From: Hirundichthys speculiger
Lineage: Eukaryota; Chordata; Actinopteri; Beloniformes; Exocoetidae
Length of the DNA stretch: 64,000 nt
Reading direction: 5' to 3'
NCBI GenBank assembly: GCA_018398805.1
Contig: JAGFBZ010002542.1
Coordinates: 124,001-188,000, forward strand
Both the position numbers and the translations under genes were made by a program. Positions 25,157-36,072 of the stretch are shown here, piece after piece. Under the pieces are notes generated by a model. It searched no databases and had not been told where the DNA came from. It worked only from the letters and a program-made list of their open reading frames with translations. The stretch's first letter is position 1. Every line of letters begins with the position of its first letter.

Positions 25157-25425
25157 TCCCAAAGATCTCCTTGGTTTCCTCCACAGCAAACATCTGAATG
25201 AGATCATGCCACAGCTGTACAGACTGACGTATCTGGCCGTGACTATTTCCACATCCACCACAACTGCTGACCAGACATCCTCTGCCCTCAAGAGAATAAA
25301 AACGTATGCAATTAATACAGTGATGCGTATTCGAGAGGTAGAGCTGTTTGTGCACGTCCACATGTGACCAGGTGGACACACATTTATGCCATTTGGACGC
25401 GCTCTTTTACGCGCCGACATGCGCC
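25157..25425 (+). pseudogene. hAT-family fragment, copy 3 (hATC segment only)
   Basis: Reads LLGFLHSKHLNEIMPQLYRL, then LAVTISTSTTTADQ, LKRIKTYAINTVM and REVELFVHV, the same decayed hAT C-terminal dimerisation segment as in copies 1, 2 and 4. Both ends of that family are missing here. It sits inside another hAT element (24809-26453). Confidence 0.8.
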
Positions 25426-25573
25426 GACCAAAGTCTCAGTGCGCATGCCCTGGTCTCAGTCAACCAATCGCAATCGAGAATTCACGTCCCGCTGACCACA
25501 GTCTGCTGGGTCCGATCATCGGATCATCGGATCATCTCTCGCTCGGCCGAGTCAGAGGTTTGTGGAGGGTAAC

Positions 25574-25574
<1 letters not shown>

Positions 25575-25608
<34 letters not shown>
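25575..25608. repeat. (C)34 homopolymer followed by poly-A
   Basis: 34 consecutive C, then about 14 A to 25622. Runs like this are unusual in AT-rich introns and their length is unreliable in assemblies. Confidence 0.95.
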
Positions 25609-25618
<10 letters not shown>

Positions 25619-26090
25619 AAAAATATTAAACCAGATTTACACGTATCTCAAAAATGACCCCCAGGATGGAAAAAAACTCGTAAATCCGTGGATCCACGGA
25701 AAATTGACATCCCTGCATCAGCATCATGGTTGCCCTCGAAGGGCCAGGTTGACAGCATGAATGTAACAAAATGCAATATAAATCAAAATAAATTACACCC
25801 AATTAAATAATGGTTTCTGTATTTATTATGTATTCAAGGGTCAAATATTTAACAATTATTATCATTATTATTATAACAATTATTATATTAAACTCAGGGT
25901 TTGTGGTTGTAAACCTGCTCTCACACAGGTAATGGTTAGAAGCGGAAGCAATTCTTTGTTTTTCTTGCAGGCTAAAATTAGCATACGTAGCTCCTTGTTT
26001 GCTGTCAAAACGCAGACATAGATTATGCTCTTTCACGACTGACACCGCCTCATAACACAAAAGACAGGCCTACTGTTTCTTCACCTTGAG

Positions 26091-26150
26091 GTACAAACTT
26101 CAAGTTCAAGTTCAAGTTTACTTTATTAATACCCGTAGGTAGATTCGTTT
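26091..26150 (-). repeat. LINE 3' tail fragment
   Basis: The minus strand ends TACGGGTATTAATAAAGTAA then CTTGAACTTGAACTTGAA, a LINE poly-A signal and simple-repeat tail. Confidence 0.6.
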
Positions 26151-26461
26151 TGCAGTTTGGAGAAGAAGGCATCCCACACACAACCCCCACCATCATCAAT
26201 TAAACACAGGACAAAAAAAAAAAAAAACTTGATGTCTTGCTCATGGTTATATACTGTTATCTTAAGGGTAACGACGAAATGCATTGTGGGAGATGTAGTT
26301 TATTGTCCATATGCGCTTTAAAGCGTAAACTTATTTTAAGTCTTGAAATATTGGTTCAGAAATTTAAGCCAATAATGCACAAGCTCTCAAGGGCCACATA
26401 AAATGACGTGGCGAGCCACGTTTGGCCCGCGGGCCTTTTGTTTGACACATGTGATATAAAA

Positions 26462-27775
26462 GATGCAAGAAAAAACAACAACAGATTCTTAGTTTTATTT
26501 CAATTTTCTCTCTCTCTGTGGAATAATCCCTTTGGGGATTAACAAAATATTTATAATTGCATTTAATATAATCAAATTTGTGAATATACATCAATTTTTG
26601 CATTTCAGGATGCTCTATGTTCCAGAAAAACTTGGTACAGGACCATTGTTGGTGGTAGAATTGGGGGTAAAAATAATAACAGTAATGATTTTGTCATTTC
26701 AAACTGGAAGCAATTGATTGTTCTGATGAGTCTTTGAAGAAGAAAGATAAAAGGAGGATCTTAATCTCTACTTTGTCAGCAAATGCATGACAAAGTAATT
26801 GAAATTATTTTTTCTAGACTGCTAAATATGAAACCATAAAAGGAGTCTAGAGGAATTTTAACGTGCAAAGGACAAGGGCACAAACGTAAGATGGACACCC
26901 TGTGACCTCCAATCCATCAGAGCGGTCATTAAAAACCATAATTTATTAATAAGGCTCATGGGGGGAAAACTTAGTTAAGAACGACAATACAGAGCTGTAT
27001 TGACAAATACCACTACTTTGCAATGAGGAAGCCTTATGTCAACATTTTCCAGAGGTGGTTTTGACGTATCTGGACTCAGAGGTGTCAGGTATTGACATTT
27101 AAACAGTGGAAATGTTTACTCTGGTCAGAGGAATCAGTATTTCCTTTTTTTTTTGGAAGAAATGACCACTGTGTGATCTTGACCAAAGACAAAAGTAACG
27201 AGACTGTTATCAGAAACAGTTCTGTGATCGTATGGGATCATATCTGTGCTCTTAGCAAAGGTCATTTGCACTTTTGTGATTGCAGCATTAATACTGTAAA
27301 CCACACCGAGAGTTTAGAACAACATATGATGCTTTCTATTCCAGGGACTCCATGCATTTGTTGACATAACACTGAAAAAAAAAAAAACATTACAAAGGCT
27401 GAAGAAGAAGAGGGGATGGGCACTGGACTAACCTCCCTGCAGTCCTGACCTGTCCCCAAAGGTGTGTGGAGAGTTTTGACATGGGAATTATGGTAACCTC
27501 CCTCTACTGTTGCAAACCTTAAGACTGGGACAAGATGCAAGAAGGCCTTTGAAGTGTTGTGAGAAGTAACATTATAAAGTGATAAAGGTTTTACTGTCCC
27601 AACTTTTTGTAGAACATTTTTTTTGTGTTGCAGGTCTGATGAGGAAAACATTAAATCTATTAGAGTCAAATAAAAGTCAAAGAACAATAAAGCTAAAAAT
27701 CACAGTTTTTTTTATTTGCATTTTTTTTAATATATTTCCTGATTAGAGGTTGCACATCTGTCCACACTTTTACTT
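26462..27775. other. Intronic DNA, no feature recognised
   Basis: No exon or repeat recognised. The 141-residue minus frame at 27262-27687 shows no domain and is not supported as a gene. Confidence 0.5.
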
Positions 27776-27925
27776 GCCATTATCCTTGATTTGGATTTAA
27801 TATTATATTTTTTAGTTAATTATATTTGCTCAGGGGTCATGCTCTGGGTCTCTGTGAAGCGGCTAGAGACAATTGACATTGTAACAGATGCTATAAAAAT
27901 AAAATTGACTTGAATTGAAGTGAAC
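27776..27925 (+). repeat. LINE 3' tail, second copy
   Basis: Shares GGGTCATGCTCTGGGTCTCT, CTAGAGACAATTG and AATAAAATTGA with 16835-16957, in the same orientation. Confidence 0.7.
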
Positions 27926-29584
27926 CTGCTTCATCCTATTCAGGGTCATGGGGTCTCCTGACGTCCACTGGGCAACTAATAGACATGGAATTGTTTCTCA
28001 ATCCTCTATCCTGAGCATGCATGCATTAGTGGGTGATAGTGGAGAGAAAGAACTCCCCTTTTACAGATATACACCTCCAGCAAAATCAAGAGTCAGTGAG
28101 GGTGGTCATCTGCCTCAACCAAGAAGTGAAAGAGACACCAAAAAGAGAAAGAAAAGCAAAACTGAACAGAAAAAGATCCAGCGGTTTGATAAAGCATTTA
28201 GTTTCTGCCACAAATCACTGGAACTAATGACCACATCTAATTTCCTTGTAATGCTTGTTCGATAGTATGATGCACTAGGTTATTGCCATAGTCATTGAGA
28301 AAATGTTTCATGTAAATAAATTTGCCAAAGGAAAACATAGTTTTCCCTGATTGTTGGTCAACTACATCCACAGTTGACTTGCTTGCCAAATCTTAAGCAT
28401 TAAAGGATAGCTGCTTTGCTCTTAACCATGATGTGCTCTTGAGGTATGCTGAATATACTGAATGAAGCCCATGAAACTAGGCTAAACACATGACAAGCTA
28501 TGGGTAAATGCCTCTCAGTCAGCAGGTCTGTTTCCCAAGCTGTCTTGGAATGTTGAAAATCACCCATGGAGGCGTTTCCATCCATGTGCCAATTATTCTG
28601 TGGTCAGCCCTTCACCCACCAATGCTGGATCTATACCCAATCATAAATCACAAAGAGCCTGTAGGCCTGAGGAAAAGAGAGACCTCCTCGTAAACTTTAC
28701 ATCACATGATTTTATTTCTATTTCAGCTTTGAGTCCTCTAGTAATTAACCCTGAACAAAATTGGCTCTGAGCACATCAGTGAGCTTTAGAAATGAACTCC
28801 TGGGGTGGGATAATGGCTGAAAGAGCCTGACCTGGAGCTCAGCTTTGTAGGAGAGGTGAATTTTTCTTTACAGCAGAGAGACAGTGTAAGTTTCACTAAA
28901 ATTGAATGTATACGTGTGTCTGATTTTTAGGCGCACAAAGGCTTTTCCATTCATGCACGGACTCACATGATGCTTTTAAAAAGGATTAGACACACTCAAC
29001 ATATCAGCAAGGTTGACAGCTATATTACTAAAGTCTAGCATTAAAGCCTGTGGCTGAGTGAGATTAAAGGCATAGCTTTCTAATTTCTTAGCTCTTAGTT
29101 TGCGAAAACACATGACAGAACAAATCAACATTTCTGATTTTGCAGGCTGCACCTCAATGAATGAATGAAGAATATAAGACTCGGATTATAGATTTATATT
29201 GATTTCTATCACTTTAACTGAGGGAATCACAGTATGTTGTTAACACTCTGAATTGTGACAGCCTGTTTTAAATGTGTTAGAAGTATCTGACCCTTTTCTC
29301 ATCTTTGTGTTTCCAGCTCATTGTGTGGCTCGTCTGTCTGCTTCCACATCCCCTCATTTAAAATTAATCCTGCCTTTAAAGAGAATTTAACCATGCAACA
29401 ATACTAGCTCATTTTGAAAAGTAAATGGTGCAAATCCAAAACAAAATGGAGGAGCAATTGGCAACTAAATAGGTCAATTGGAAACAGGTCAGTAACATGA
29501 TATAAAAGGAGCTTCTGAGATGTAAAGATGGGTAGAGGTTCACCAATCTGCGACAAACTGCATCTAAAAGTTATGAAACAATTT
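27926..29584. other. Intronic DNA, no gene seen
   Basis: The first 50 bp resemble the SINE tail (CAGGGTCATGGGGTCTCC). The 105-residue + frame at 27948-28265 is Lys-rich and has no recognisable domain. Confidence 0.5.
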
Positions 29585-29683
29585 AAGGCAAGGGAAGTTG
29601 ATTTATATAGCACATTTCGTGTATAAGACAATTCAGTGTGCTTTACAGTACATAAATTACATCAATTAGAAGCATTACATAAA
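29585..29683 (-). repeat. Retroelement tail repeat, related to 18399
   Basis: AAGTTGATTTATATAGCACA followed by CAGTGTGCTTTACAGTACAT, a common fish LINE/SINE end in reverse orientation. Confidence 0.5.
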
Positions 29684-29685
29684 AC

Positions 29686-30140
29686 TAGGGCTGGGCAAGT
29701 TAAAGGGTTATTATCGCGTTAACGCATTAATTTATTAACGCCAATGTTTATTTTATCGTGCGTTAAAGCATGTTGCTCACGTGCTTTTGTTGTGAAAAGT
29801 TTGTTACTGGCTGCTGTGGAGCCGGGAGAGAATTGGTAGGTAAAGATGTGCAAAAGTTAAAATGGACATGGAGAGGTAAAAATCTGTGTACTTTACAGTT
29901 CGGGTAGCAACTCAGGTAGCAATATTAACAATTCTGTCTGAAAAAAAAATATTGGACAACAACAAAACTTTTAAATCCCTCTGTTCAAGACGATCGCGTC
30001 ATTCCTTCATTTATCATCAGATCTGCTATATGCATTCACTGTCGTGCTGTTCTCTAGCTGGTTACTTCAGTGCGGCTCTATCTAGTGGCACAGATGTGTA
30101 ATTACAACAAAAAGTCTATTCCTCGATTATAAAACGACCC
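29686..30140. mobile_element. hAT MITE (GTTAACGC family), truncated copy
   Basis: Starts TAGGGCTG and follows 22948 onward (CGTTAACGCATTAATTTATT; TTTACAGTTCGGGTAGCAAC) until about 30140, where homology stops. The right half is missing. It lacks the TTAA-target insertion, which lies further right in the full copy. Confidence 0.75.
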
Positions 30141-30154
30141 CCATTTTTAAGAAT

Positions 30155-30373
30155 ATGACTTCTAGATTAAAATATCGTCCTGGGTCTCCTGCAATGCTGG
30201 AAATGAGCATCAGAAGATTCTGTGTTCGTCATGATCTGAGGAGAAAAAGACTTATGTCAGACGCAGAGCTAGAGAGCGCTTTGGTTCTATCTATTTATGA
30301 GCTGAGTTTTCATTCAGATTTTCACAATATTAAAAATATTATAGTATGTGATTCCAGCGCCACCATGCTACGG
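30155..30373 (+). pseudogene. Possible integrase-type element fragment
   Basis: The + frame reads MLEMSIRRFCVRHDLRRKR, then LMSDAELESALV and SIYEL. This pattern is reminiscent of the N-terminal part of fish integrase-core transposon proteins (IRRFC..H..R...LSD.EL). It is short, with no catalytic residues, so the assignment is tentative. Confidence 0.35.
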
Positions 30374-30433
30374 CAGTTCTCAACGCAACAGTCTGACTAG
30401 TCCGCACTAGTCAGACTGTTGCGTTGAGAACTG
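30374..30433. repeat. Perfect palindrome, 28-bp arms, 4-bp loop
   Basis: Left arm 30374-30401 and right arm 30406-30433 are exact inverse copies (left arm starts CAGTTCTCAACGCAACAG) around CCGC. The right arm runs directly into the hammerhead-like motif. It would form a stable cruciform or hairpin. Confidence 0.97.
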
Positions 30434-30500
30434 ATGAAGCCGCTTGGATAAGAGGCGAAACTTCTTCTAGACAAATCTAAGTCCAGTTGCCTATGATTCA
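30431..30500 (+). ncRNA. Hammerhead-like motif, Penelope-type candidate
   Basis: CTGATGA (30431-30437) is followed by a hairpin GCCGCTT-GGAT-AAGAGGC, then GAAAC (30456-30460). Next comes a weak second helix (ACTT ... AAGT, with AGA/TCT inside) ending in GTC at 30481-30483, then CAGTT. Order and spacing resemble a type I hammerhead ribozyme. Against it, an extra A separates CTGATGA from the helix, and CAGTT pairs with AACTG, which overlaps the core. Penelope-like retroelements are known to carry hammerheads; membership is inferred. Confidence 0.3.
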
Positions 30501-30594
30501 ATTGTTGCGAGAATGGAATTTACCTGGATAAATGAGAATATCCACAGAATTTAGTCTATGGTTTTCAAATGACTTGCAGTTGCATCTGCCATTT

Positions 30595-30920
30595 CACTGA
30601 TAGAAGGTTGGCAGTTCAAATCCCAGCTGGGACCTTTCCACATGAGGTTTGCATGTTCTCCCCTGACCTGTGTAGCTTTTATGTGGAAGATCTTGTTTCT
30701 TTTGCAGTTCAAAACATGCATGGTAGGGCCCCTGGTGATTCTTCATTGTGTACATGAGCATGCATGGTTATTTGCCTCTGTGTGGCACTGTGTGTGACTG
30801 GTGACCAAAGTATAGTCAATATACTTTTACCTAATGACCGCTAAGAATCCTGAGAAGGGTTCTAGTCTCCCAATCTGTACCAGGACAAAGCAGTTATAGA
30901 AGATGGATGGATGAATTTTC
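30595..30920 (+). repeat. SINE-like repeat, fuller copy with diverged middle
   Basis: Order: B-box-like AGTTCAAATCCCAGCTGGG, ACCTTTCCACATGAGGTTTG, CATGTTCTCCCC, GTGTGACTGGTGACC, GAGAAGGGTTCTAGTCTCCC and an AGATGGATGGATGAA tail. This is the forward version of the repeat at 8593-8855. Confidence 0.7.
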
Positions 30921-32210
30921 ATACCATGGTTTAACACAGGAACAACCAAACCATGAAATAAAGGGTTTCTGGATGTAACAGAGCCTGAAAAAAGCGGTCA
31001 ACAAACTTGACATAATCCATTGAGATTAAATAAAATCATCCAGATTATTTTCATTTAATGGCATGAGCTGGATTAGAAACACTATTGTTCCTACTTGACT
31101 GTACCGGTGTGGTGACCACAGTCCACAAGCTTGGCAGTTTTAAGACTTGAGCTCCAGTAAACTAGCACACTAAGCACTCTTAGGTCAAATTCAAATTATC
31201 ATGTGCCAGAAGAAACCTAATTCATGGAATGTAATGACAACTAGTTTTTATGACCCAGCAAGCAACAATCAAAATTAATCAAACGACCTACACAATTTCT
31301 AATAAGCCAAATTGAGTTTGATTTAGCTTTAAAATATATTTTTTTTCTTAAGGTTATATCAAGTTCTGGGCTGCAGTCATGAGTCATGTAGATGTTACTT
31401 GTTGTTAGTGCAGTTCTGTCAATGTTACTGAGAAAATGAGAAGAGAAAAGGATAGACTAGCATAGAATTGAACATCTTTTTGTCACTGTGCATGTACAAT
31501 GAAATTAGAACAATAAAATGAAATCAGAAATTAGACTGAAATTAGAAACTGCTTGAACTATCTTATCGTCATTGTCATCTTCACGTTGTCCTCTTTGATC
31601 CTCCAGGTAGAGGGTAACCTTTAGTGTCAGCACCAAACTAAATGAGCTGCATGTTAACTTCAGCACCATGCACAAGCTCATTCTCTGTGTAAACTAGAAG
31701 GACTGGTTTAACACTCAGCAAAGCCCTTGACTGAAACATGTTTCACCTACTGGTTGAATAGTGTAATAGCACGTCTGTGCCTAGTATAAATTGGAAGTCC
31801 CAAAGTCAAGATTGGATATATCTCCAAGGATTGTAGAGCATCAAAGAGCAAGAATCCTGTGTGATTTTCAAATCTCAACTGACAAACTGGTGATGACTAA
31901 CTAACCTGACATTGTGTGGTGATTAATGAAAGCAGTGGTGAAAGATACCAAAGTCAGAAGTGCCAGCAATAGCAAGAAGAAAGAACACAAGAAGCTGAAA
32001 AAATATCAGCGGTTGAAAGAGGAAGTGGAAAAGATGTGAAAAGTGAAAGTAACAATACTTCCAGACTTAAGTGGAACACTCAGGAATGTGACCCCCTAAT
32101 TAGGAAAGTGGCAGATTCTGGGAACAACGTCAGATCCCTCTCCAGGTAGAGCATAGTCATATAATTCACACACCCCACACAGAGGCAGAACGGCAGAACA
32201 AAATGTTATA
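30921..32210. other. Intronic DNA, no feature recognised
   Basis: No exon or repeat body identified. Confidence 0.5.
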
Positions 32211-32596
32211 CAGTAAACCCTCACAGTTTGCGGTTTCAGTACATTGCAGAGGTTTAAAAAATATTCATCTGAAAAAAAAATATTTGAAAAAAATTGAAAA
32301 AAATGGGGAAAATATTTTTTCAAAAAAATTCAAACGAAGCGCGCGAGGCTGAAGTGAAACACATCACATCAAGAACGAGTCTCAGGAAGCAACAAGAGCC
32401 TACACGGGATGCCCCATGAACAAAAATCTAGGCCTGTGATTGGCTACTACGACGGGCGATACTGCGCCGTCGGTTGTCTGTACGTTGATTGGCTGACACG
32501 CGTCCCAGCATCTCATATCTCTTGCTCTTGTGAGATAAAGCCGACACAAAACCGAGTGCTTATTTCAGTGATTTAGTGCCGTTTTAAAGTTAACCC
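32211..32596. mobile_element. Mariner/Tigger-like MITE, right end lost
   Basis: Starts CAGTAAACCCTCAC after TA (32209-32210). The interior has two GATTGGCT (CCAAT) motifs and a GC-rich block, recalling the organisation of 885-1376. The expected inverted right end is missing: at about 32597 the sequence passes directly into the broken gypsy element. Confidence 0.6.
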
Positions 32597-33735
32597 ATGT
32601 GTGAGTTGTGATGAGCCGTTTTGCTTCTCTGAATGCCTCCTCGCATGGTCTTGTCCAGCACAACTTCCTGTTTTTCTCTAGCAGTTGATTGAGGGGCTGC
32701 AGGACTGAGGCGAGGTTGGGAAGGAATCGTCAGTAGTAGTTGATCAGTCCCATAAATGACCTTAGCTGCGTTGCATTCTGTGGCTGTGGTGCTCCAACCA
32801 CAGCATCTATCTTGTCTTGTGTTTTGTGAAGTCCACTGTGATCAATCTTGTGCCCACAGAACTGAATCCGGTCTTTGAAAAACTCACATTTTTGTGGATT
32901 CGTCCGCAAGCCATACTGCTGGAGTCGTTTGAGAACACTCTCCACATTAGCCAGGTGTTCCTCATCGGTCTGTCCGGTGATGATCATATCATCCAGCAGG
33001 CATTGAGTCTCTGGAATGCCCTGCACAACCTGGTCCATTGTGCGTTGCCAAATGGCAGGGGCGGATCCAATGCCAAAAACAAGCCTGTTGTACCTATAGA
33101 GCCCCTTATGTGTGTTTATGGTGAGATATGGTTTGGATGACTCTTCAACAGGTAGCTGTAGATATGCTTGTTTCAAGTCTATCTTGCTGAAGTGTCGCCC
33201 TAGCCATTGCTGTAAAAATGTCTTCTACACGTGGGAGAGGATATTGATCCACTTGTAGCTTGGGGTTCACTGACACTTTAAAATCCCCACCCAGCCTTAC
33301 TGAGCCATCTTTTTTATGATAGGCACAACTGGGGTCACCCATTCACTTCTGTCCACAATGGCACCAGTCTGGCTTTGTGGAATGTGGAGGTGGTATACTT
33401 TAATACCAGTTTGGCTTCAAAGCCCTTGACTGTTCCCATCTCATCTTGGAAGACAGTCCCGTATTTCTCCAATAACTGGTTCAGTTTGTTGTGTATCTCA
33501 CTCTGTGTTTCTTGTAGTTCTCAGTAGCTTTAACTCACTCTAGATTAGCTGAAAGTGTTTCAGCCAGTCTCTGCCAAACAATGGCGGGCCATTTCCCTCC
33601 ACTACATATAGTGGTAAGTTCTGTATTTTCTGTCCATATTGGACCTGCACCTGTAACATCCACTTGGGTCTCAGTTTTTCTCCTGAATATGTCTTGAGTA
33701 TGACGTCCGTCTCTCAGTTGCATTTTTTTGAAATG
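32597..33735 (-). pseudogene. Ty3/gypsy pol remnant (protease linker, RT)
   Basis: Minus-strand frames in order: a post-protease segment with GGKWPAIVWQRLAE (33535-33723; the family usually has GNGPxLFGRDWL here); RT start with KKDGSVRLGGDFKV and YPLPRVEDIF (33145-33342); RT core LPVEESSKPYLTINTHKGLY, FGIGSAPAIWQRTMDQ, the catalytic LLDDM box and LRTNPQKCEFF (32730-33176); and a decayed RNase H start with CEEAFREAKRLITT down to about 32600. Each step needs a frame change. RNase H proper, integrase and the 3' LTR are missing. Lineage is probably K02A2.6-like. Confidence 0.88.
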
Positions 33736-34658
33736 TCATTTGTACATGGCTACGGGAATGATTGAAACTGCTGACCCTGTGTCTAATTCCATATTCACTT
33801 GTATATTTTCAATCTCAGGCGTCACCCATATTATATTGCTCTTTTCTGTTGACACTGAGTTTAACTCCATAGTTCCAAGGAACTTGCCATCCTCATCACT
33901 ATCGCTTCCCTGTGTTGCTTTATGTATTGAGTCTTTATTTCTCTCTGTTTTCCTCTGAGCTTTGCATGCTGCTTTAATGTGACCTTTGCACTTACATTTG
34001 TGGCATGTCTCCTCCTTAAAACGGCAGTCATCAGCTCTGTGCCCTTCTCTGTTGCATCTGTAGCACCTTTCTGCCACACGAGGGCACCGTCTCCTTAGGT
34101 CCATTTTATTCAGTTCAGAAGCAACGCTCCCGCGCCCCCTGCTGTTCTCCAATTCCACGGTATCGTGGTTGGCTATCTCCATGCTCAACGCAGTGTCCAC
34201 TGCTGTTTTAAATGTTAACTTAGCCTCTGTCAGTAAACGTTTCTGTATGTTTTCCTGTGCCAACCCACACACAAACCTATCTCTGAGTGAGTCATTCAAG
34301 TTAGTCCCAAACTCACAATGTTCGGCGAGTCTCCTCAGCCCTGCTGCATATTCATTCACACTCTCCCCTTCCTTCTGACCCCGCTTGTGGAATCGGAAGC
34401 GTTCTGCAATGACGAGTGGTTTGGGAGCGAGGTGTGCTTGCAATGTTGCTATCAGATCACTAACGTCTTGCTGTATGGCTTTTCTGGGGTGGTCAAATCG
34501 CGTAGTAATCCATAGGTCTGTGGGCCGATCAAACTTAGCAGTACAGGCACTTTCTTTTCCTCCGGCACCGCAATGAAGAATTGCTCTACCCGTTCGGTAT
34601 AATTTGTCCAGCTTTCCTGAGAGTCGTCAGAGGCCTCAAGTTTTCCGATGTTAGTCAT
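33736..34658 (-). pseudogene. Ty3/gypsy gag with two CCHC knuckles and protease start
   Basis: Gag begins at the Met at 34658 (ESWTNYTERVEQFFIAV), shifts frame near 34450, and continues in a 235-residue frame. That frame has the capsid-type ESVNEYAAGLRRLAEHCEFG block, two CX2CX4HX4C zinc knuckles at residues 127-140 and 147-160, and an aspartic-protease DTGSAVS box at 221-227. Gag binds and packages the element RNA; the protease would cut Gag-Pol. The gag frameshift near 34450 and the later pol breaks make the copy inactive. It lies antisense to tmem163. Confidence 0.9.
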
Positions 34659-34806
34659 TTTACTTGCCGTTGCTAGTGTAGCTTCTGCACTCGACTGGAC
34701 TGTCAGTTGACTATATTTTGACTATCTGTTGAACTTTCAATTTCTGTATCTGACATAAGTTTCTATTAATTCTTCACCGAGAGTAAGCACCTAGTCGCCA
34801 TTGTGG

Positions 34807-34961
34807 TGTATTAACTGTTATAAACAGTACATTTTGATGGTGAATTTATTGGAACCATTACATACACTACATTGCATACGTAAGACGTCAAAACGTAGTA
34901 CGTCACAGCCTACCAACAGAGGGCGACATTTTATCTAGCTATAAGAACCTGAACCATAACA
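34807..34961 (-). repeat. 5' LTR of the gypsy element
   Basis: A 155-bp segment, TG...CA on both strands (TGTATTAACTG at left; CCATAACA at right), directly 5' of gag on the minus strand. Read on the minus strand it starts TGTTATGGTTC, contains CCAATAAATTC (poly-A signal) and ends just before CACAATGGCGACTAGGTG, a plausible primer-binding region. The boundary is inferred from one copy only. Confidence 0.65.
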
Positions 34962-35640
34962 GGGATGGTGAGAAACAGGCCCTTGTCAAAATGCTAGGCC
35001 TAAAAACTCAAAGCATGGGTACAAAGTTCAAGTGACAAGCAAACTAAAGATTCTGCAGAAAAAATCATCACTAGGTTTGTGACCACAATGATCAGAGAGG
35101 CAGAGGCCAGTTTGACTTGGAGAATCATTCAGTGTGTAAACCCTATAGTCAACCCAGTGTCTTCCTGCTGCAGCAGCCTAAACATCACAAATGCCAGTAA
35201 TGACATGTGACGTCAGCATTGTATGTCCCAATGGAACAACCAGGCAGAAGCTGTAATTTTTGTCGTGTTTATTCAGTGCTGTTCTATATTCAGTGTTGAC
35301 TGACTCACCTGAGCAGAGACAGTGAGGACATGTAGCTGGCTTTGGCTTTTAGAAAACTGGAGAGTTAATGATTTGAACACCTTGTTGGGTTTTTGCACCT
35401 GTGATAAGAGCTGGCACATATTTCTGGACAGATGGATTGAAGGTGTAGTTGAGCCTCAGAGATTCACAAGTGATGCATGTGAGAGACTCAAAAGTAAGGA
35501 GGAGGAGACTCAAAAGTGAATGTTTGAATAAGAAAGAGAGGGCTACTCAGTGTGATAGCCTCTAGAACAGGGAGGCTGGATATGGTGGACAGTCATACTA
35601 CCTAGTATGACTGATACCAGGGTTCTGTGTGGGACTGGCC
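34962..35640. other. Intronic DNA, no feature recognised
   Basis: No exon or repeat body identified. Confidence 0.5.
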
Positions 35641-36072
35641 ATTCCACTTCATCCTCTTTAGTTCCTCCTATCTCAACTCATGTATTCATTATATATTGGG
35701 GAGGAAGTACGAGCAAAGCAGGCAAGGAGGCTTTGATAAGATCGTGAAGACAGCTGGCTCTGTGATGGGAGTCAGGATGGATTCTCTGGAGGATGTGGTA
35801 GAGAGATCTACAATAAGGACTGTTGAGGCCATCCTGAACAATCTGGACCATCCTCTTTATAACACATTTGAGGATTAAAGGTGCAGCAGTTCCCATTACC
35901 TCCTCTCTCTTTGTTGCAAGACACAATGATTTAGGAGGTATTTTGTTCCTGCAGCAATCAGACTTTTTAATATTTTATTCTGTTTAAATTATTATTAATT
36001 GTTGTGTGAATAAAGTCATCTAATCTAATCTAATCTAATCTAATCTACTTTTATCTAATCTAATCTAATCTA
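35641..36072 (+). pseudogene. LINE 3' end (Rex1/CR1-like) with (AATCT)n tail
   Basis: The + frame reads KIVKTAGSVMGVRMDSLEDV, then EAILNNLDHPLYNTFED and a stop. It is followed by a 3' UTR with AGCAATCAGACTTTTTAATA, GTGTGAATAAAGT and a pentanucleotide (AATCT)n tail at about 36011-36071. This is the last part of the LINE ORF2 and its UTR. The 10108-10357 fragment is the preceding part of the same kind of protein. Confidence 0.8.

Larger units (their letters stand above)
24809..26453. mobile_element. hAT element with perfect 8-bp duplication, carrying other repeats
   Basis: 1645 bp from CAGGGGTGTC to GACACATGTG, flanked by ATATAAAA at 24801-24808 and 26454-26461 (8/8). Inside are a fragment of the other hAT family (25157-25425), a 34-base C run and a LINE-tail-like segment (26091-26150). 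No transposase reading frame of its own was recognised. Confidence 0.85.

Noticed and set aside
27262..27687. A 141-residue minus frame as a gene
   Set aside because: No recognisable motif, no splice or promoter context, in ordinary AT-rich intron.
30165..30200. TGGGTCTCCTGC as a possible WVS(W) start of the missing tmem163 TM1 exon
   Set aside because: The continuation reads CNAGNEHQKI, not a membrane span, and the frame belongs to a different element-like peptide.
35678..35926. An 82-residue minus frame near the LINE end
   Set aside because: It is antisense to the recognised LINE C-terminus on the + strand.
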